Shown piece after piece: positions 23,658-34,665 of a DNA stretch of 64,000 nucleotides. The stretch covers positions 21,030,931 through 21,094,930 of the forward strand of contig CAIIXF020000003.1 of NCBI GenBank assembly GCA_903813345.2. Reading direction: 5' to 3'. Source of the stretch: Owenia fusiformis (Eukaryota > Annelida > Polychaeta > Sabellida > Oweniidae). A program made the position numbers and the translations under genes. Under the pieces are notes generated by a model. That model saw only the letters and a program-made list of their open reading frames with translations, did not search any database and was not told the origin of the DNA. How positions within the stretch are numbered: position 1 is the stretch's first letter; each line of letters begins with the position of its first letter.

Positions 23658-25156
23658 TACTTGGGTCAGTCAAAAAGTTCTGTTTATTTATCTCTAACTT
23701 TGTCATTTTGAGGAATTATTTCTTGATATTTGGTACATCTATAGAACATACATTTGTGCAAATATTGACTAAACATTTTATCTCAACTATCATTGGTTAC
23801 TGAATAACGGTTGCTATGGTAACAGAAGGGCGATGTACTCGGTTCAACCCAATTTTATTGATTTTCATACACTGTTATATTACATGAAATATACTTTAAA
23901 CTGTCTCAATATTTAAAAACTCCTTTCTAACTAAGTCCCCGATGTCATATCTAAGTTTAATTTAGTTATTTAGCCTTCAAAATAGTCGCCTCCTGCAGCA
24001 ATGACCTTTCGGTGCCTTTCTACCCAATCTCTGAAGACCCCTTTGAAACCGCCAGCCGACAATTCATTTTAACGTTTGCGCACCGCTGCCCGCAGAGCCT
24101 CATCGGAATCAAACCGGATCCCCCGAAGACCCCTCTTTAGATTGCTGAAGAGGTAAAAGTCACATGGAGATGTGTCTGGGGAGTATGGTGCTTGTGGAAT
24201 CCTGCTCCATTGGAGGTCTTCTAAGGCAGTCTTGGTAACATTACTTGTATGGGGACGAGCTTCTTTGTGGCATTCACATTCATCAAGAAACTGCCTCGAG
24301 ACATCAATTCTTTCTTGCCTCTGTTCTTGAGTGAGGAATCTTGGAACCCATTTTGAGGCTACGTAACGCTTTTTCAATACTTTAGTGATGATCGTATGAC
24401 AAGAGCCATGAGAAATATTCAGAATAGAACTAGTCTCATCCAGTGAAATGTGCTTATCTTGCTCAATCAACTCTTGTATTTTCTCAGCATTGTCCTCATT
24501 CACAGAACTTTCGGGCCGGCCAGTCCGTGCTGAATCAGACAGTTTATCCCTTTTCCAGACAAGAAGTCATTGAACCATCTACAGACATTATTATATCTTG
24601 GAGCATCCTGTCCAAAGCACCTTTAACAAGTGAATATGTCTCTTGCAGTCTTTTCCTGTTTTCTACCATACACTGTATCAAGTTTCTTTGCTTCCACTTT
24701 AACAAATTGCTAGGCGAATCAATATTTGACATGACTTTTTCTCAAAATCCCTTTTTCACTTTTTCATCTTTTCATCCTGAAAATCATTTGTGTCAGCTGA
24801 AAACTGTCACAATTGAATATATCCTTGACTGTGATTTCATCAAGACAATGGAATTGGAATCAAAACCTGTCAATTTGCAAAATCTGATATTTTAACATGA
24901 AAAACTGTTCAATGATTTGATGCCAAATGAAATTAATGTGACATTATTAAAAATATGACGTTTTTAGCTGAACCGTGTACCCGTAATTCTGTTACCATAG
25001 CAACCATAATTCAATAACCAATCATAGTTGAGATACAATATTTAGCCATTAGTTGCACAAATATATGTTCTATATATGTACCAAATATCAAGAAGTAAAT
25101 CCTCAAAATGACAAAGTTAGAGATAAATAAACAGAACTTTTTGACTGACCCAAGTA
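23658..25156 (-). mobile_element. defective mariner/Tc1-family transposon
   Basis: This 1499-bp element has long inverted repeats of about 170 bp, starting TACTTGGGTCAGTCAAAAAG, and TA target duplications at 23656-23657 and 25157-25158. It carries a decayed transposase on the minus strand. It is inserted inside another MITE (23617-25385). The transposase is internally deleted and frameshifted, so the element cannot move itself. Confidence 0.9.
24069..24790 (-). pseudogene. mariner transposase pseudogene
   Basis: The 24503-24069 frame shows a helix-turn-helix segment (LDETSSILNISHGSCHTIIT), then WVPRFLTQEQRQER, and after an abrupt join EARPHT and PYSPDTSPCDFYLFSNL, hallmarks of mariner/SETMAR-like transposases. 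Roughly 100 residues that normally lie between the WVPR block and the ARPH block are missing; these contain the first catalytic Asp, and the residue before ARPH is Glu instead of the usual Asn of DNARPH. Upstream, 24504-24790 holds a frameshifted N-terminal part (RTGRPESSVNE is still readable). It is non-functional. Confidence 0.85.
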
Positions 25157-25385
25157 TATTGGCATGTCGTGATACAAAATTCGAATTCAAACAGCCGCCA
25201 TTTTGTTCACTTCAACATTTGAATCGTGGATTTTGGTCTTATTTCCTAACGAAAAATTCCCAAATATTGGGTCTAATCTATTTATTTTGAATTTATAGTC
25301 GCTTATACTTTCACAAAATAACGACATTTCGACGTTTTCATTGTTGGAAAATATCGAGTTTCGATCCTGGGAGCCAATCCTCCTT

Positions 25386-26359
25386 GCCTAAAATAAGGTT
25401 TCATCTACATAAGTGCAGTAATAATGTTCAAACAAATGATGAATGGCACATTACATAGTACTATATAGAAAAGTGTTGCTTTCAACATCATACAAGTCAT
25501 GTACAGTGCAAGTATATGAAAAGTAAATCGTATAACCTGCAGCTGATAGCAATGTTTGCGTTTTAGACTGATGCTGTATCATGTTCTATTGCTAAAACCC
25601 ATAACCCATATTCTGTTGAAAATGTTGGTTCATTTTGTCAAACACGTTAGTGCACTGGCATGTAGCGATTATAGCGGTCCTGTCTTGGCTTATTGAATTG
25701 TTACGAAGTTACGTATGCGGTGCGGAAGTTAGAGAGCAAATGACCATCATTTCAATGTAATAGTTTATGCAGGAAAATTGAGATTAGGCCATTGGAGTAT
25801 TTGTTTCATGCATTTGTAAAACATTACCCACTCATAGGTCATACTTATCGTTAAACCAATAACTCAAATATATGCCCTTGTACACCGATCACCTGTTGAA
25901 ATTAATACAGGCCGATTTCAACAAATGTAAAGGGCGATATATTTAAAATCGTATTCAAGCATGATCACGCCCCACTTCTTTTGTTTTCTTTACAACTAAG
26001 CTATGACTGCAGTCTATTCAGTGTTGCGTATCGAACCTTGTTTATTATAAAAATAGTGCAACAACAAGCAGAATTCACACATTTACCTTATACTTATTCT
26101 CAACTGAAGACATTGAATTTATCTCTTAGGTTTTACATTATAAATATCTTAACATGCAGAATACGAAAATAGAGGCTTAGGCCCAACTTTGTATGAATTT
26201 TATGAGAATAATCTGATTTTAGAGAAATGAAAAGAAAAATGTCCACACCCTACACAAAATATTTATGGTTCCCCGGGAATACGTATGTGCTGCTTGTATA
26301 TTAGAATCGTATTCCAGTTACAGAAAGAAGTACATATCATGCTAAACTATATACAACAG
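25386..26359. other. intergenic, nothing recognised
   Basis: AT-rich sequence between the mariner-bearing MITE and the palindrome cluster. No gene, RNA or repeat is recognised. Confidence 0.45.
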
Positions 26360-26500
26360 TTATGCACTTGGAGGTTTTGGATACAGGGAATATCCCGAGG
26401 GATATATAATTCATCTTCCCTTGGTCCCTTCGGTCCCTCGGGAAGATATATTGTATATCCCTCGGGATATTCCCTGTATCCAAAACCTCCAATTGCATAA
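26360..26500. repeat. long hairpin (palindromic MITE)
   Basis: Arms of about 60 bp: the left has GAGGTTTTGGATACAGGGAA and TATCCCGAGGGATATA, the right TATATCCCTCGGGATA and TTCCCTGTATCCAAAACCTC. The loop lies near 26420-26440. A diverged sister hairpin lies at 28924-29062. Confidence 0.85.
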
Positions 26501-26847
26501 CCCCTATATATTGGCCAAGGGATAATCCCAATATCCTGAACCGCGACTATAGGATAATATGTTTATCCCATACCAATCTTGGTCATCTGGTTCACATTGT
26601 TAAATCGTGGAAACATTTTAGAATATTCATGTCCAGTTTTGTTTTCTTGGCCGTGGGCGGATTTTCATGTTCTCTCAAATATTCCCATATTTATTTTCTC
26701 GAATTTTTTATTGATTAAGTGGATGCTCTTTCCCCTTTTTTAACTATCAAACAGACCCTGATTGTCTGTGTTTTCTCCATTGCCGTTTACAGTCATTCCG
26801 CGAACGTTACAAATTATGAACAAACATGCAAGCGGCGATTATGACGT

Positions 26848-26876
26848 AGCGGGCAGATATACTATATCTGCCCGCT
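26848..26876. repeat. perfect 14-bp palindrome
   Basis: AGCGGGCAGATATA, a single C, then TATATCTGCCCGCT: a perfect inverted repeat with a one-base centre. Confidence 0.9.
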
Positions 26877-27045
26877 TGGAGCGGGGCGTAAAGCTTTATC
26901 CCATGGTTGCAAGGAGGATATAGATCGAATATCACATGATGATATATTTGATATGTGGATCAAGATATCATATTTTAGCAAACAATTTACAAACCATCGA
27001 ATATCTCTTTTAAACTATCGAATATCACATCTTAAATAGAGGATA

Positions 27046-27179
27046 TCCTATGATTTATGAGTGATATGATTTTTATCCACGAATGGATATGATATCTGCA
27101 CGAGTGAGCGTAGCGAGAGAGTGCAGATATCAACATCCATAAGTGGATTAAAATCATATCACGAGTAAATCATAGGATG
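27046..27179. repeat. hairpin around GTGAGCGTAGCGAGAG
   Basis: The arms pair TCCTATGATTTATGAGTGATA with TATCACGAGTAAATCATAGGA, and ATATCTGCAC with GTGCAGATAT. The loop is GAGTGAGCGTAGCGAGAGA. A related hairpin lies at 28339-28473. Confidence 0.8.
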
Positions 27180-27259
27180 TTCTTTATATTCCATAGTTAA
27201 AGTCATCATCAGAATCGTCGGGAATTAAGTGATTTAAAACGAATTTTCCAAACGATAAG

Positions 27260-28100
27260 GGAACATGGGGCAAAGCGGCCCAAAAAATTTAATTTTAAGT
27301 TGTTCTGTACGGGGTATTCTCGTATCTGTCAATCATCGCGCACTTTGATGTTCCACTTTATTAATGGTTTGTGGTTTACATTTTTCGAGTGTTTTATACT
27401 TTCCTAGGACTATCTTCTGTGATTTTTTAATGGTCAAAGATATTGTCGAGAGTGGGGCAAAACGGCCCATGGGTGGGGCAAAACGGCCCACCCTCTGTTA
27501 CATGGGTTTTGAAACCAAAATTAATCAATTACAAGACTCGTCCACAAACATCTTATCTCAAACGTTCAAACCTTTGACAGATAAAGTATTCTTAACCCCT
27601 ACCATAATTCTAGTCATTCGATATGTGTCGGAAGGAAATAAGGCACAAGCCAGATGTTAAAATTGTTACATTTGAAAACCAATTGTTCTTGCACAATAAG
27701 ATTTTTGTATGTTATAACATGTGTGGGCCGTTTTGCCCCAAAGACATGTGAATTTTCAAATAGACGTCATTTTAATTTGCCTAATATTTGAAGCTCGAAA
27801 TTTTTACAAATAAAGAATAAATGTGCACACTCTATGTAAAATGTTAAATCAAAACGATATTCTATTGTTGCCGGATTTTTTAGAGATTCTCGTGAGAGGG
27901 GTAATTTCCAAAAAAGAGGGTGAAAAGTAGAATTACCTCTTACGTAAAGCGAGACGCTGATTGGTTAAAAATGGACGGTCGAGAAGGTGGCAGATATTTC
28001 AAAATTCGATTTTGTGACTTTTGAAGAACCATCTTTTTATAGTTCAAAAGATATTTCGATGGGCCACTTTGCCCCAGAGGGCCGTTTTGCCCCATGTTCC
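27260..28100. mobile_element. 841-bp element with GGAACATGGGGCAAA ends
   Basis: The 22-bp terminal inverted repeats start GGAACATGGGGCAAAGCGGC and end with the mirrored GCCGTTTTGCCCCATGTTCC, differing at one position. The motif GGGGCAAAACGGCCC recurs inside in both orientations near 27454, 27475, 27724 and 28061-28095. I could not identify a target-site duplication or a transposase. It is likely a non-autonomous DNA transposon. Confidence 0.75.
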
Positions 28101-28338
28101 TACTGCGATATTGACACTTAGCCTCGTTTTGAGTCTGAAGTAGCAAAAATCCATAAACCATGGCATACGGCGCCGGATGTCATGGCTAAAAGCCCCCCCC
28201 CCCCTAAAACACCGTATGCTATGGTTAAGTGAAAATTTGCCAAAAATATCATATTTTACCACTGATTTCAAAAATACCGTTTTTATTTTGACATGTTATC
28301 CTATGGATATCATGCTAACTATGGAAAAATATAGGAAT

Positions 28339-28473
28339 ATCCTATGGCTCTGAAAAAATATCACTTATATCCATGAGTGGATATTGATATCTTCGCCAGT
28401 GAGCGCAGCGAATGAGTGAAGATACTGATATCCATGAGTGGATATAAGTGATATTTTTGAAAAAACATAGGAT
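28339..28473. repeat. hairpin around GTGAGCGCAGCGAATG
   Basis: The arms pair AATATCACTTATATCCATGA with its mirror TCATGGATATAAGTGATATT-type sequence. The loop is TTCGCCAGTGAGCGCAGCGA. It shares its design with 27046-27179. Confidence 0.75.
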
Positions 28474-28923
28474 TGTCCGTTTATCCCATTGGGAATTATT
28501 ATCCAGCGAACATTGAATAGTCAGATAAATTGCAATGGAAATTCCATTTGGTCTGACATTTTGATTGCGATAATTCAACGAACGTCATATACGTGACGTA
28601 ACAGAGTGGTTTGTATTTAATGCGAACGCCGTAAAAACAAGATCCCAAAAAATAAAAATATATAATAAATATATAAACAATCGTTTTGCTGAATTAATAA
28701 AAAAATTGAAAAAATCAAAACCATCGAATATCACTTTTGAAACCATCGAATATCACTTTTGAAACCATCGAATATCACCTTTCAAAAAGTGACATTCGAT
28801 GGTTTCAAAAGTGATATTCGATGAGTTGGGAATTGTTTGCTAAAATATGATCTTCATCCACATATCAATTATATCTTCACGTGATATTCGATCTATATCC
28901 TTGTAACCATGGGATAAATAAGG

Positions 28924-29062
28924 GTTATGTACTGGGGGGTTTTGGATATGGGGTTTTTCCAGAGGGAGATATGCATATCTACCTGAGGGACCGTAGGGAC
29001 AGAAAGTAGATGTGCATATCTCACGAGGGATGAACCCAATATCCAAACCGACCGTACATAAC
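28924..29062. repeat. imperfect hairpin, sister of 26360-26500
   Basis: The left arm GTTATGTACTGGGGGGTTTT and GGATATGGG pairs with the right arm CCCAATATCCAAACCGACCG and TACATAAC. GATATGCATATCTAC pairs with GTAGATGTGCATATC across the loop. Confidence 0.75.
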
Positions 29063-29145
29063 TGCTTTATCCTATACCAAGTAGAGTTTTCAGTAGTACA
29101 AGGTGTAAAAAATAAACAAATCATTCATATGCAAAGTCATTTTAT

Positions 29146-29340
29146 TAGACTCCAGATTGAAAATCTGGAGTCTATTGCTTTTGCCAGTTTTCTTATTAGA
29201 CTCCAGATTGAAAATCTGGAGTCTATTGTTTTTGCCTGTTTTCTTTATTAGACTCCAGATGTCAATCTGGAGTCTATTGTTTTTGCCAGTATTCTTATTA
29301 GACTCCAGATGTCAATCTGGAGTCTATTGTTTTTGCCAGT
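29146..29340. repeat. four tandem 51-bp palindromic units
   Basis: Units start at 29146, 29197, 29249 and 29299. Each opens with a palindrome: TAGACTCCAGAT, a short centre (TGAAA or GTCA), then ATCTGGAGTCTA; then TTGTTTTTGCCAGTTTTCTT-like spacer. Two units have one centre and two the other. They abut the long repeat array, and one more copy opens the unit at 34666. Confidence 0.92.
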
Positions 29341-30788
29341 ATTCTTCTTCTTCTTATTATTTTTCTTTAAGAGTTTTTTCAATAACTATAAGGTATCCAG
29401 TAAAGATCATAATACAGTGTATTTAGGTTCAGTATCTAGTTGGTGGGAAATTGGGTCAAATTTTTATCTAGGTCAAAGGTCAAGAACTAGGTCAAATCCA
29501 GTACTTTGTCACTTTTTTCGATTTTCTCAGTCGTCCTTCAATATTTTCGATCCGGGTTTTTTTCATTGTGTTCCTCATAAAAAAGTAGTATAAAGAAACA
29601 CGATTTAGATTTTTGATATCTCGAACCGATTTTGAGATATCAGTGTCCGAAGACGAGGTCCAAAAAAAAATTCTCCGAATCAAATGTCCAGGATATTAGT
29701 CTTATAGGAAATTTTCTCAGGATTCCGAATCTGAAAATTAAATTTGAATTCGACTTCCGGTTCAGAAGTTATGGCGTTTTAAAAGCTCAAAAATCGCTAA
29801 ATTTGGTGCCCATGTTAAGTCAATGGGAAAAAATATTTTTTTGAAGTGAAAAATACGAAATATAGACTGAGTTCAGCTTAATATAATGATAGCTTTTAAA
29901 AAAATGGGACCTCAAAAGCCATCTAGCTTCAAAATTTGGACCCCAAAATGCCTAGGTCAAAATCTAGGTCAAATTCGAGGTTTTTCCTTATTTTTGCGAT
30001 TCTGACACTACAGATTATTTATATTCTTCGAAATTTTGTATACATGTAGACAAGAGTGTGCTAATAGTGTTAGCCTTTTGCCGTCAGGAAGTATTTTGCC
30101 CCACTTTTGAGATATGGTGTCCAAAAAGTAGGTTAAAATAAAAAATTCTCCAAATTTAACGTTTGAGTTATGAAGTAAGTATAGAATTTTCTCAGGAATC
30201 CGAATATACAAACCAAATTTCGATCCGACTTCCGGTTCAGAAGTTATGGCGTGTCCGAAAAGTAGGTCAAAATAAAAATTTGCCAAATTTAACGTATGAG
30301 TTATGAATTAGGGGTAGAATTTTGTCAGGAATCCGAATCTGCAAATCAAATTTCGATTTGACTCCTGGTTCGGAAGTTATGGCGTTTTGAAATTTCGGAA
30401 AATCGATCTGATGGTATCCTGATAGAAAGTCAAGAGTAGAGAACAAAATATTGAAAAATTCATCCATCCTTCCTATCTGATCTTACCCTATCCTATCCTA
30501 TCCTTCCTATCTATCCTTCCTTCGTATCATTTCCTTCCTATCCTTCCTATCCTTCCTATCCTCTCCTATCGTATCCTTTCTTCCTATTCTGTTCTATCCT
30601 ATCCTTCTTTCTTATTCTATCCTATCGTTCCTTCCTATTCTATCCTATCCTACCTTCCTATTTTATCCATCCATCTTTTTCTGGATGACTCAGCTTATTT
30701 TGGATGACTCGGCTTATTCTGGATGACTCGTCTAAAAAAAGTCTAGATCTGGAGTCTGAAATTGAACTTCGTTCAATTTCCAAAGTCT
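29341..30788. mobile_element. HINE/Helitron-like repeat, unit A
   Basis: The first long unit of the array. It has a DR1-like AGGTCAAAGGTCA at 29470, then internal subrepeats of about 135 bp containing ACTTCCGGTTC, a TATCCTTCC microsatellite (30470-30665), a GGATGACTCAGCTTA minisatellite (30677-30730), and a 3' stem-loop GAAATTGAAC-TTC-GTTCAATTTC followed by CAAAGTCTAG. A hairpin just inside a CTRR terminus is the signature of Helitron 3' ends. No Rep/helicase is encoded. Confidence 0.65.
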
Positions 30789-32229
30789 AGTTATTCTTCT
30801 TCTTATTATTATTCTGTAGCCATTTTTTCAATAACTATAAGGTATCCAGTAAAGACCATTATACAGTTAATTTAGGTTCAGTATCTAGTTGGTGGGAAAT
30901 TGGGTCAAATTTTTATCTAGGTCAAAGGTCAAGAACTAGGTCAAATCCAGTACTTTGTCACTTTTTCCCATTATCTCGGTCGTCCTTCAATATTTTTGAT
31001 CTGTTTTTTTTCATTGTGTTCCTCATAAAAAAGTAGAAAAACGCAATACGATTTAGATTTTTGATATCTCGAACCGATTTCGAGATATCAGTGTCCGAAA
31101 ACGAGGTCCAAAAAAAAGTTGTCTGAATCAAATGTCCAGGATATTAGATTTATGGGAAATTTTTTCAGGATTCTGAATCTGAAAACGAAATCTGGATCAG
31201 ACTTCCGGTTCTGAAGTTCTGGCGTTTTAAAAGCTCAAAAATCGCTAAATTTGGAGCCCATGTTAAGCCAATGGGAAAAAAGATTTTATTGAAGTGAAAA
31301 ATACGAAATATAGACTGAGTTCAGCTAAATATAATGAAAGCTTTTAAAAGAATGGGACCTCAAAAGCCATCTAGCTTTAAAATTTGGACACCAAAATGCC
31401 TAGGTCAAAATCTAGGTCAAATTTAAAGTTTTTCCTTATTTTTGCGATTCTGACACTACAGATTAATTATATTCTTCAAAATTTTGTATACATGTAGCCA
31501 AGAGTGTGCTAATAGTGTTAACCTTTTGCCGTCAGCAAGTATTTTGACCCACTTTTGAGATATGGTGTCCGAAAAGTAGGTTAAAATAAAAAGTTCTCCA
31601 AATTTAACGTATGAGTTATGAATTAGGGGTAGAATTTTGTCAGAAATCGGAATCTGCAAACCAAATTTCGATTCGACTTCCGGTTCTGAAGTTATGGCGT
31701 GTCCAAAAAGTAGGTCAAAATAAAAATTCGCCAAATTTAACGTATGAGTTGTGAATTAGGGGTAGAATTTTGTCAGGAATCCCAATCCTTAAATCAAATT
31801 TAGATCCGACTTCCGGTTCGGAAGTTATGTCGTTTTGAGATTTCGGAAAAATCGATCTGATGGTATCCTGATAGAAAGTCAAGAGTAGAGAAGAAAATAT
31901 TGAAAAATTCATCCATCCTTCCTATCTGATCCTATCCTATCCTATCCTTCCTATCTATCCTTCCTTCGTATCCTTTCCTTCCTATCCTTCCTATCCTCTC
32001 CCTATCATATCCTTTCTTCCTATTCTGTTCTACCCTATCCTTCTTTCTTATTCTTTCCTATCATTCCTTCCCATTCTATCCTATCCTACCTTCCTATTTT
32101 ATCCATCCATCTTATTCTGGATGACTCAGCTTATTCTGGATGATTCAGCTTATTTTAGATGACTGGGCTTAAAAAAGTCTAGATCTGGAGTCTGAAATTG
32201 AACTTCGTTCAATTTCCAAAGTCTAGTTA
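30789..32229. mobile_element. HINE/Helitron-like repeat, unit B
   Basis: It follows unit A directly with the same order of parts: DR1-like site at 30919, about 135-bp subrepeats, TATCCTTCC microsatellite (31915-32095), GGATGACTCAGCTTA repeats and the 3' stem-loop with terminal CAAAGTCTAG. It is the closest copy to unit A and lacks the 5' TAGACTCC palindrome. Confidence 0.65.
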
Positions 32230-33944
32230 TTATTATTATTCCTCCTCACCAAATTTCTCGTCAACTATAACAGCTTACTTAATCCAACTTACATGGTTAA
32301 CTAAGGACTGTATCCGGCTTTCTGGGAAATTAGGTCAGATTTTTATCTAGGTCAAAGGTCAAAAACTAGGTCACAATCGTGGTTTTTAACTATTTTACAA
32401 GTTTTCTCAGTCGTCCTTCGGTATTTTCGCTCCGGGTTCTTTTCATCATGTTCCTTAGAAAAAAGCTAATTCCATAAGGCAAATCGTTTTTTGATTACTC
32501 TTACCGATTTTGAGATATGGCGTCCGAAAAGTAGGTCAGAACAGCAAGTTCTCCAAATTCAACATATGAATAATTAAATAAGTGTAGAATTTTCTCAGGA
32601 ATCTGAATCTGCAAACCAAATTTCGATCAGACTTCCGGTTCGGAAGTTATGGCGTTTTGAAAGCTCAAAAATAGCTAAATTTGTGCCCCATGTTAAGTCA
32701 ATGGGAAAAAAGATTTTTTTGAAGTGTAATAAACGAGATATAGACTGAGTACAGATTAATATAATGATAGCCCTTTAAAGAAGGGGACCTACAAAGCCAA
32801 CTAGCTTCAAAATCTGGACAGCAAAATGCCTAGGTCAAAATCTAGGTCAAATTCATAGTTTTTCCTTATTTTTGTGATTCTGACACTACATTTCAATAAT
32901 TTGCTTCTAAATTTTGTATACAGGTAGCAAAGAGTGTGCTAATAGTGTCAGCCTTTTGCCGTCAGAAAGTTTTTTGACCCACTTTTGAGATATGGTGTCC
33001 GAAAAGTAGGTCAAAATAAAAAAGTCTCCAAATTCAACGTATGAGTTATGAATTAAGGGAAGAATTTTCTCAGGAATGTGAATCTGCAAACTAAATTTCG
33101 ATCCGACCTCCGGTTCCGAAGTTATGGCGTGTCCAAAAAGTAGGTCAAAATAAAAAGTTTTCAAATTTAACGTATGAGTTATGAATTAGGGGTAGAATTT
33201 TGTCAGGAATCCGAATCTGCAAACCAAATTTCGATCCTACTTTCGGTTCGAAAGTTATGGCGTTTTGAAAGTTCAAAAATCGCTAAATTTGGTGCCCCAT
33301 GTTATGTCAATGAGAAAAAGGATTTTTTTGAAGTGTAAAATACCAGATATAGACTGAGTACAGCTTAATATTCTGAAAGACTATAAAAGGAGGGGACCTC
33401 GAAGGCTATCTAGCTTTAAAATTTGGACGCAAAAATGCCTAGGTCAAAATCTAGGTCAAATTCATAGTTTTTCCTTATTTTTGCGATTCTGACATTACAC
33501 TTTAAGGATTTGCTTCAAAATTTTGTATACAGGTAGCAAAGAGTGTGCTTATAGTGTTAGCCTTTGCCGTCAGAAAGTTTTTTGACCCACTTTTGAGATA
33601 TGGTGTCCGAAATATAGGTCAAAATAAAAAATTCTCCAAATTTAATGTATGAGTTATGAATTAAGGGTAGAATTTTCTCAGGAATCAGAATCTTTAAATC
33701 AAATTTCGATCTCACTTCTGGTTAGATAGTTATAGCGGTTTGAAGTCTCGAAAAGTCGATATGATGATATCCCCATGTTAAGCTAATAGAGTCGAAGATA
33801 GCCTTCTTAAAAGTTGTCTAAATGTCTATATTCTAGCTGTCTCAGCTTATTCTGAATGACTCAGCTTACAAGTTCTGGATGACTCAGCTTAAAAAAAGTT
33901 TTAAATCTGGAGTCTTGAATTGAACTTGTTCAATTTACATGTCT
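32230..33944. mobile_element. HINE/Helitron-like repeat, unit C
   Basis: Longer than A and B because the subrepeat block is repeated again. It has a DR1-like site at 32349, no TATCCTTCC tract, a short GATGACTCAGCTTA run (33838-33895) and a shortened 3' stem-loop. Confidence 0.6.
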
Positions 33945-34665
33945 AGTGATTTTTGCTTTCGTATGTGCAAAAAGCAAAAATCCTCCTCACACACGTTCTC
34001 ACCAACGAGAGATATTTGGATAAATCTACTCATACACGTTGTTAGGGGGCTAGGCGTAGTTGCTCGGAAATTAGGTCAAATCCTTATCTGGGTCAAAGGT
34101 CGAAATCTAGGTCGAAATCTGCATTTCCGCTATTTCGGCCTCTCGAGCCTCCTTAAGAAGTCAGAATCGGAGGAAAACTAGCTGGTCGGAAAGACAGTTT
34201 TCCGAGCATTAAAAAAACAGTGAACCAAATTGAAATCCGACCATTAGTTATCGAGATATACGCGTTTGAAGTTCGCGTACGGGCCACCGTTGCCGTATAT
34301 CTAGACGACACCTGGTATACACTTGGTATACGTATCTCTGCGAACAACAGACATTTGAAAGAAAATAGGCCCGAACGATGACTAGAGCATTTCTAAAACA
34401 ACGATTCCCTTCGTCAAACTAACGATTGCGGAATGTAGAACGACACGTACGCTGCTCGAATCTACGTCGAAAGCTCTATATAAACGTCTGGAAGGCCTAT
34501 TTTTTGAAGGACTATTTTTTGACCTCGACGGATCCGCGAAGCACGAGCCAGGCATTCTCCCCAACTACCTCCCTAGATTCCCCGACCTTTAATCGACCAT
34601 TATAGGCCCTCAGAGCGTCCGTAGAGCCATTTCCCTCTATACGCGTATGGGCAAATCCTATTATT
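33945..34665. mobile_element. diverged array unit D
   Basis: The first part keeps the family plan (AAATTAGGTCAAATCCTTATC, then GGGTCAAAGGTCG, a decayed DR1). From about 34150 the sequence becomes less AT-rich and no longer resembles the other units. No gene is recognised there; the minus-strand ORFs at 34153-34347 and 34382-34564 have no motif. Confidence 0.45.

Larger units (their letters stand above)
23617..25385. mobile_element. MITE interrupted by a mariner element
   Basis: Outer ends AAGGAGGATTGGCTCCCGGA and TGGGAGCCAATCCTCCTT are inverted repeats. An uninterrupted relative lies at 58451-58760. Removing the mariner at 23658-25156 together with one TA copy leaves a 268-bp MITE that lines up with that relative, including the TGCAACATC, GACATGCC-like and CAGCCGCCATTTTG blocks. 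Confidence 0.85.
26895..28918. mobile_element. nested element with long inverted ends
   Basis: The left arm (about 26895-27030: TTATCCCATGGTTGCAAGGA, GATCGAATATCACATGATGA, TTTTAGCAAACAATT, ACCATCGAATATC) is mirrored at about 28740-28918. The interior holds two hairpins (27046-27179 and 28339-28473) and the 27260-28100 element. The right arm has three extra tandem copies of ACCATCGAATATCACTTTTG-like sequence. It looks like a layered set of insertions; no coding region is seen. Confidence 0.65.

Noticed and set aside
24443-24895. 150-codon plus-strand ORF
   Set aside because: It is antisense to the N-terminal part of the mariner transposase pseudogene and the flanking inverted repeat; no motif of its own.
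29146-29340. CRISPR-like regular palindromic repeats
   Set aside because: The spacers are nearly identical to each other, there are no cas genes, and the surrounding DNA is clearly animal. They are transposon-end repeats.
29157-29593. Plus-strand ORFs across the palindromic repeats
   Set aside because: They translate the 51-bp repeats (WSLLFLPVFLLDSR-like) and the start of the long unit; repeat shadows.
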